DNA of 64,000 bases, taken from NCBI RefSeq assembly GCF_050003625.1, contig NC_134397.1, positions 153,346,691-153,410,690 on the forward strand, read 5' to 3'. This document shows positions 57,483-64,000 of this stretch, piece by piece. The DNA is from Haematobia irritans. Its lineage: Eukaryota; Arthropoda; Insecta; Diptera; Muscidae. The position numbers and the translations under genes were made by a program. The notes beneath the pieces were generated by a model. It worked only from the letters and a program-made list of their open reading frames with translations, did no database searches and was not told where the DNA came from. Each line of letters opens with the position of its first letter. Position 1 is the stretch's first letter.

Positions 57483-59266
57483 GTCTCTACTAACCATGCA
57501 AAAATTGGTCCATATCCGCCCACAATTTTATATAGCCCCCATATAAACCGATCCCCAGATTTAACCTCCGGAGCCTCTTGGAGGAGCAAAATTCATCCGA
57601 TCCGATTGAAATTTTGGTACGTGGTGTTAGTATATGGTCTCTAACAACCATGCAAAATTTGGTCCATATCGGTCCATAATTATATATAGCCCCAATATAA
57701 ACCGCTACCCAGATTTGACCTCCGTAGCCTCTTGGAGGAGCAAAATTCATCCGACCCCATTGAAATTTGGAACATGGTGTTAGTATATGGTCTCTAACAA
57801 CCATGCAAAAATTGGTTCATATCGGTTCATAATTATATATAGGCCCCATATAAACCGATCCCCAGGTTTGACCTCCGGAGCCTCTTGAAGGAGCAAAATT
57901 CATTGAACCATTGAAAAATGGGTCCGTATAGATCTGTATTATATATAGGTACATAATTATATATAGCCCCCAAATAAACCGATCCCCAATAACAGAAAAA
58001 TCACGATTACCACTCGAGCCAAAAATAATATACCAGCATTTTATTGCTATAGAAAATTTTGTCAAAATTTTATTTCTATAGAAAATTTTGTCAAAATGTT
58101 ATTTCTATAGAAAATTTTGTCAAAATTTTATTTCTATAGAAAATTTTATCAACATTTTATATCTTTAGGAAATTTTGTCAAAATATAATTTCTATACACA
58201 ACATTTTGTCAAAAAATTATTTCTATACACAACATTTTGTCAAAATATTATTTCTTTGAAAATTTTGTCAGAATTTTATTTCTGTAGAAAATTTTGTCAA
58301 AAAGTTTTTTCTATAGAAAAATTTTGAAGCATTTCATAGTTGGAGAGGAATATTTTGCAAAATCTTTCAAAACATCAAGAATTCTACCAATCTACCAAAC
58401 AGTAAAAAATCTGCCATATTTGGTAGACTTGTGTTCATAATTGTATATAGCCCCCATATAAAGCGACGTCCATATTTCAATTCTGGCTCTATAATTACCG
58501 CACAAATGTTCATATAGGTTCGTAATTATTTCTTCCGTATATGTACCGGTCAAGAACTGAATATATTTGTCAAAATTTTATTTCTATAGAAAATTTTGTC
58601 AAAATTTTATTTCTATAGAAAATTTTGTCAAAATTTTATTTCTATAGAAAATTTTGTCAAAATTTTATTTCTATAGAAAATTTTGTCAAAATTTTATGTC
58701 TTTGGGAAATTTTGTCAAAATATAATTTCTATACACAAAATTTTGTCAAAAATTAATTCTATACACAAAATTTTGTCAAAATATTATTTCTTTGAAAATT
58801 TTGTCAGAATTTTATTTCTGTAGAAAATTTTGTCAAAAAGTTTTTTCTATAGAAAAATTTTGAAGCATTTCATAACTGGAGAGGAATATTTTGCAAAATC
58901 TTTCAAAACATCAAGAATCCTACCAATCTACCAAACAGTTAAAAATCTGCCATCTTTGGTAGACTTGTGTTCATAATTGTATATAGCCCCCATATAAAGC
59001 GACCGATATTTCAATTCTGGCTCTATAATTACCGCATAAATGTTCATATCGTTTCGTAATTATTTCTTCCATATATGTACCGGTCAAGAACTGAATATAT
59101 ACGTATTTAATCGAACTTTCTTTTGTCTACTATATATCCAGCATGGACTGACTTACAATTTAGAAGATAATGTAAAGAAGTTTTAAGATGCCTTTGCCCT
59201 CTACGCAATCCATGGTGGAGGGAACATAAAATTCGGCCTGGCCGAAATTACGGCCGTATATACTTG
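57483..59266 (+). mobile_element. Family A element, copy A13, with 534-bp internal duplication
   Basis: Starts in the 153-bp array (three to four monomers to 57990), then a 29-bp array (58030-58330) and an arm. The block 'array plus gaactgaatatat arm' is then repeated (second copy 58567-59100), followed by the right end with TTCGGCCTGGCCGAA and 'gtatatacttg'. Confidence 0.7.
58033..59100 (+). repeat. tandem duplication, unit about 534 bp
   Basis: 'gaactgaatatat' ends each unit, at 58554 and 59088. Shared internal differences such as 'tatacacaacattttgtc' / 'tatacacaaaattttgtc' and 'gaagcatttcata' confirm the duplication. The junction lies in the 29-bp array. Confidence 0.85.
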
Positions 59267-59721
59267 TTTTTAATTAAATCAGATATATTGAAATAGCATT
59301 ACATCTGAAGAACTAATGCTATATCAGAGTAACGTATGACATCTGCTCTTTGACAAGCCCATGTAAAATTTAATGCTTCTTAACCAATTTTGCACTAGTT
59401 TGGGATCCAAAACGAAAATCTTCATTGCTTTCTTGGCTACGCTTTTCCCTGGGGTCTTCTTTCCATTCAAGTCCGGCTTTAGATTTTTTCGTTAAACGAT
59501 TTTGTTCAACATCAAAAGTCGATTTGGTATAACAAAAAAACCGACTATTTGGTTTTGTAAAATACCAAGATCCGGTTAGTCGAATTTGACATCTCACAAA
59601 TTTGGACGTGGGTATGGATATACATATATGCGTATACCGAAATGGACCAATGTTTTGTGAGATGGTTTTGATATTTACACACCAGTTATTCAACGAGTTT
59701 TAGATGAATCACTTGAGCTTT
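59267..59721. other. non-coding DNA
   Basis: A 107-codon frame on - has no recognisable motif. No other feature is seen. Confidence 0.5.
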
Positions 59722-61287
59722 TTATACCCTCCACCATAGGATGGGGGTATATTAACTTTGTCATTCCGTTTGTAACACATCGAAATATTGCTCTAAGACC
59801 CCATAAAGTATATATATTCTGGGTCGTGGTGAAATTCTGAGTCGATCTAAGCATGTCCGTCCGTCCGTCCGTCTGTCCGTCTGTCCGGCTGTCCGTCCGT
59901 CTGTGGAAATCACGCTAACTTCCGAACAAAACTAGCTATCGACTTGAAACTTGGCACAAGTAGTTGTTATTGATGTAGGTCGGATGGTATTGAAAATGGG
60001 CCATATCGGCCCACGTTTACGTATAGCCCCCATATAAACCGATCCCCAAATTTGGCTTGCGGAGCCTTCCGGAGCAGCACAATTCATCCGATCCGGTTGA
60101 AATTTGGTACGTGGTCTAAGTATACGGTCTCTAACAACCATGCAAAAATTGGTCCATATCGGTCCATAATTATATATAGCCCCCATATAAACCGATCCCC
60201 AGATTTGACCTCCGGAGCCTCTTGGAGGGGCAAAATTCATCCGATCCGTTTGAAATTAGGTACCTGATGTTAGCATACGGTCTCTAACAAGCATGCAAAA
60301 ATTGGTCCATATCGGTCCATAATTATATATAGCTCCCATATAAACCGATCCCCAGATTTGAACTCTGGAGCCTCTTGGATGAGCAAAATTCATCCGATCC
60401 AATTGAAATTTGGTACGTGGTGTTAGTATATGGTCTCTAATAACCATGCAAAAATTGGTCTATATCGGTCCATAATTATATATAGCTCCCATATAAACCG
60501 ATCCCCAGATTTGACCTCCGGAGCCTCTTGGAGGAGCAAAAGTCATCCGATGCGGTTGAAATTTGGTACATTTCGTTAGTATATGGCCTCTAACAGCCAT
60601 GTAAAAATTGTCAAATTTTATTACTATAGAAATTTTTGTCAAAATTTCATTTCTATAGAAAGTTTTGTAAAAAGTTTATTTCTATAGCAATGTTTGTCAA
60701 CATTTTATTTCCATAGAAAATTTTGTCAAAATTTTATTTCTATAGAAAATTTTGTAAAAAATTTATTTCTGTAGAAAATTTTTTCAACATTTTATTTCTA
60801 TAGACAATTTTGTCAACATTTTATTTCTATAGAACATTTTGTCAACATTTTATTTCTATAGAAAATTTTGTCAACATTTTATTTCTATAGAAAATTTTGT
60901 CAAAATTTTATTGCTATAGACAATTTTGTCAACATTTTACTTCCATAGAATATTTTGTCAACATTTTATTTCTATAGAAAATTTTGTCAAGTTTTTATTT
61001 CTATAGAAAATTTTGTCAAAATTTTATTTCTATAGAAAATTTTGTCAAACTGAATTATATACGTATTTAATCGGCCTTTTTTTTTGTTTGATATATACCC
61101 CTTATGGACTAACTTACAATTTAGAAGACAGTGTTAAAAAGTTTTACGATACCTTACCATCGGCAAGTGTTATCGCAACCCAAGTAATTCGATTGTGGAT
61201 GACAGCCTTTAGTAGAAGTTCCTACGCAATCCATGGTGGAGGGTACATAAGATTCGGCCTGGCCGAACTTACGGCCGTATATACTTG
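59722..61287 (+). mobile_element. Family A element, copy A14 (complete, best-preserved)
   Basis: Hairpin 'tataccctccaccataggat', core, a long (GTCC/GTCT) block (59855-59900), four near-identical 153-bp monomers (60010-60605), a 29-bp array (60610-61050), the right arm, the palindrome TTCGGCCTGGCCGAA (61254-61268) and 'gtatatacttg'. It serves as the reference copy for family A. Confidence 0.8.
60010..60605. repeat. 153-bp tandem array in A14
   Basis: 'ccataattatatatagc' occurs at 60164, 60317 and 60470, exactly 153 bp apart. The - strand is open across it as a 51-residue repeat ('YMGAIYNYGPIWTNF...'). Confidence 0.9.
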
Positions 61288-62029
61288 TTTTTGTTTGTTT
61301 TAATCCTGGAATTGGGTATAATATAGCCCATTGCCAATACATGCAATAAGAAAATTTTGAGCAACGTTTTAGGTGGACATTTCGTTTCGTTCGGAACAAA
61401 TGTTGGACCGGCTTGACGGGAAGAAGCCAGACTTCTGGTAGCCTGAGACCAGCATTTCAAAGCAATATAAGGGCATAGCAAATTATTTGTTGTGCCATGT
61501 TTTTTCAACTTCAACTTAAATTATTATATTTCATTTCACTTCAGTTAAATTCCATTTAGCTCATTACTATTAAATTGAATAAAATGTCAGAAAGATGTAA
61601 ATTATGCATCTTTTTAAAAAGGTCATTCTCCAATAGACAAATTGGATGATTGTCAATTCAACCATTTTTAAACTACTAAACAAAATATTTGCTGGGTTTT
61701 GTTTGAAATTCATAGCATTTTGTTAAAAATACAGCTGTAGGTAAATATAAATGAATAAAATACATAAAAACAAAACATACGTATATAATGCATAATTACC
61801 ATATAAGCGCAAAAAAAAATCTTAATAAATATAAATAAAAAACTATTCAAAGTAAAAAAAAAGAGTGAAAAAATCTCTTGTAATTAATGTTCATTTTGTA
61901 AACAATACCGTCGATTTTTTTAATTCACCATTACAAACAAATTAATCACATATGTGGCTGAAGCAAAAAAAACACACAGTGACACGTATACATAAGGGCG
62001 GATTGTTGAATTGGATTGAATTGGAACGT
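61288..62029. other. non-coding host DNA
   Basis: Nothing recognised. Very AT-rich after 61550. Confidence 0.5.
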
Positions 62030-62178
62030 CATTGGGACACGGTCATAAAAAGGTGATCTCTTGTCATTGAGCTTAACATAGAATCGGCAGCACTCAGTGA
62101 TAAGACAGAAGTTCACCACTGTGGTATCACTGATAGAGTGAGACTGAAATGTCGGGCTGCCACTAAACCTAACCTATC
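62030..62178 (+). mobile_element. SINE, 5'-truncated and diverged
   Basis: 'cactcagtgataagacagaa', 'gttcaccactgtggtatcac' and 'gtcgggctgccactaaacct' follow the 3' half of the SINE at 57155. It ends in CCTAACCTA. Confidence 0.75.
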
Positions 62179-62479
62179 CTACTTTCGCGCTCATACACGT
62201 TAATTAACGACTCATCATCTGTCACAATTTTATAGACGTGTTTCGAAGCACCGCGACCGTATTTTTGGAGCATCTCCTTCGACCAATAGATGCAAGCCTT
62301 GTTTGAGGGATTACCAAGTTGTGTGGAACACAATGCGAATAATTTTTTTTTCTTAGACAGTCAAATGTTCATGCAATATTGAATGTATGCTGGTTCCACC
62401 AATGTCGAATGTCGTAGTGTATAATTGCATAAGTGTCTGTATAATTGCATTTTCCCTCACATTTTTCGATTAAATTAAA
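62179..62479. other. non-coding host DNA
   Basis: The stretch 62185-62345 is less AT-rich than its surroundings, but I find no exon or repeat match. Confidence 0.4.
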
Positions 62480-63062
62480 TTTACCCCTCCAAGAGATTTC
62501 ACAGCCAAATCTGGCGATCGATTTGTATGGGACCTATACCTAAAAGTGGTCCGATATAGTCCATTTGCAATACATTTGGACCCATATCAATAAAATGTAC
62601 TTTTACCAAGTTGAAAGTCGACACATTGTTTCGTTCAGAAATTAGTGTGATTTTAACAATCGGCAAACGGACGGACATCGCTAGATCGACAAAGAATTTC
62701 ACCAAGACCCAGAATATACACACAAAAAGAAAATAATTATTTTCTCCCAAACGAAATTTTAGACAAACAAAGATTGTTTCTCATTTGCTTTTCGCTGTAG
62801 GGAAGTTTATTTGGAAGAAAAGTATATAATTTTTGTGATAAACGTTTATTATTTTCCAGGATGTAAAAATAATTGTCTGTGTAAAAATTGGTCCATATCG
62901 GTACATAATTATACATAGCCCCCATATAAACTGATCACCAGGTATGACTCCGGACCCTTTTGGAAGAACAAAATTCATCCGATCCGGTTAAAATTTGGTA
63001 TGGGGTGTTAGTATATGGTCTCAAACAACCATGCAAAAACTGGTCCATATCGGTTCATAATT
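62480..63062. mobile_element. Family A fragments, copy A15, in opposite orientations around a small element
   Basis: 62480-62717 reads as A on - (monomer end, 'ggcaaacggacggacatcgc', 'accaagacccagaatata'). 62882-63062 reads as A on + ('aaaaattggtccatatcggt'). Between them lies a family H-like element. Confidence 0.55.
62718..62881. mobile_element. Family H-like small element
   Basis: Ends 'acacaaaaagaaaataatta' and 'gtaaaaataattgtctgtgt' are imperfect inverted repeats. The interior 'aaacgaaattttagacaaac' is shared with 5486-5628 and 22629-22817. Confidence 0.5.
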
Positions 63063-63088
63063 ACCCAGCAAAAAAAAAATTGGAAATT

Positions 63089-63334
63089 GTTCCACAAACA
63101 TTTCTTTTAAAGCCCATCCCAGAATCCCTAATCGATTTTTTTCAACTTCCGATGCAGTCCTTTTGGACAAGTCCACAAACATTTCTTCTAAAGCGCATCG
63201 TGGGATCCCCCAATAATTTTTTCCACTCCCGATGCAGTTCTTTTGGACAAGTCCACAATCATTTTTTTAAAGCGCATCTTGGGATCCCCCAATGATTTTT
63301 TTCTACTTCCGATGCAGTCCTTGTGGACAAGTAT
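63089..63334. repeat. 80-bp tandem repeat, three units
   Basis: 'ggacaagt' recurs at 63165, 63245 and 63325, 80 bp apart. Units contain 'catcgtgggatcccccaata' and 'ttccgatgcagtc'. It lies between two 'acccagcaaaaaaa' sequences (63064, 63343). Confidence 0.85.
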
Positions 63335-63342
63335 TAGAAAGT

Positions 63343-63470
63343 ACCCAGCAAAAAAATTTGGAAGTTCTCCTCAAGGCACAACTTTTAAAGAACTTCCAAA
63401 AATGCTCTCCCAAAGACGTTCTTTATTTTAACTGCACATGAAGTTCATTTGAGTCAATTTCTTTATAACA
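63343..63470 (+). repeat. Family G copy
   Basis: 'acccagcaaaaaaatttgga', 'aagaacttccaaaaatgctc' and 'actgcacatgaagttca'. The best-preserved of the three G copies. Confidence 0.65.
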
Positions 63471-64000
63471 CTCTTTTTCAAAATGTTAATGGGAAATTTA
63501 TTTTTTTTTTTGTGTTTCAAATAGGTTAAAAACAGCTTAAGAATTAATAAAATGGTACAAATTATTTAAATTTAGCCGAAAAAAATGTTACACCCTTTGT
63601 AGAAAAATTTCGAATTTTTGAAAATAGTTGATCACAAAAGTTTAAGACAAGCGTTATAATGCATTAAAAATCATAAAAAAATGTCCTTCGTTTTGTTGAC
63701 CTGTTGTTCTAATTTATTTTATTATTATTTCGGCTTGAGGTCCTTTTAATAAAAAATCCTTTTTACGATTTTTGATTACTTGTTAACTTTATTCTCCAAT
63801 ATTTCGACTAACATCGTTAGTCTTCGACGGGGATATTAAAGTATTTTTAGGAAATAATCAAAAAATTGTAGAGAGTGATTACGTCTGTTTTTTAGAAAAT
63901 TTGATTGCCAAAATTTTAAAAATTATTTATTTGTCAAAATATCACAAAATTTCTTAATTCACATCCAAAACACTGAATTCGCCTCCCACCTTAAGAAGTG
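63471..64000. other. non-coding DNA to window end
   Basis: AT-rich. A possible repeat edge at 63770-63850 ('ttcgactaacatcgttagtc' includes a short inverted repeat, gactaac/gttagtc). No gene seen. Confidence 0.45.

Overview
This is an AT-rich, intron-dominated animal window, most likely from a higher fly (Brachycera, probably a calyptrate such as a muscid). The evidence is the one host gene, which reads as a dipteran Beaten-path (Beat) immunoglobulin-family gene, and the repeat content: a Tc1/mariner family with DD37E-type spacing, INE-1/DINE-like tandem-repeat elements, and a tRNA-derived SINE paired with an RNase-H-bearing LINE. There are no prokaryotic features, and most long open frames are repeat artefacts.

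Host gene: only two exons are visible, both on +. One is an internal exon (25154-25457) and the other the last coding exon (53765-53910). They join in frame across a 28.3-kb final intron (25458-53764). Everything upstream of 25154 is non-coding and is probably an earlier intron of the same gene. Sequence after 53910 is 3' UTR and downstream DNA.

Transposable elements fill most of the rest. I give private names to families I cannot match to a library. Families A, B and C are three diverged but related families, each about 1-2 kb. They share a terminal hairpin (TATACCC...GGGTATA), a core with a 'CATAAAGTATATATATTC' motif and a 'gtcgatctaagcatgtccgtccgtc' type block, a central tandem array with exactly 153-bp monomers, and a GC-rich palindrome near the other end (family A also carries a 29-bp array). 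D, E, F, G and H are small TIR or TIR-like elements. One ~2-kb TIR element lies at 972-2928. Two pogo-like MITEs sit near 38.7 and 54.9 kb. Three copies of one mariner lie at 13.1, 26.9 and 47.9 kb. Two LINEs are present (LINE1 on - at 39.6-42.3 kb with a 2A-like peptide motif; LINE2 on + at 50.8-53.4 kb). SINE copies at 40.9, 57.2 and 62.0 kb, and a tail fragment at 5.8 kb, share the LINE2 3' tail and end in CCTAA repeats.

Layout: 1-0.97 kb host; 0.97-3.9 kb TIR/D elements; 3.9-7.5 kb family B; 7.5-9.1 kb A and E; 10.4-12.0 kb C; 12.8-14.9 kb A with mariner; 16.3-18.2 kb A; 20.3-24.4 kb A-B-D-A; 25.15-25.46 kb exon; 25.6-29.4 kb E containing F and C, the latter with a mariner inside; 30.6-34.6 kb E/D/B/A; 36.4-39.4 kb F/A/pogo MITE/A; 39.6-42.3 kb LINE1 with SINE; 42.4-44.2 kb C; 46-49.7 kb A with mariner; 50.5-53.7 kb B remnant and LINE2; 53.8-53.9 kb exon; 55-61.3 kb A copies, truncated LINE2 and SINE; 62-63.5 kb small repeats. 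The lesions and nesting allow a relative chronology: E and the A/B/C families are older, while mariner and the LINE2/SINE pair are among the younger insertions.
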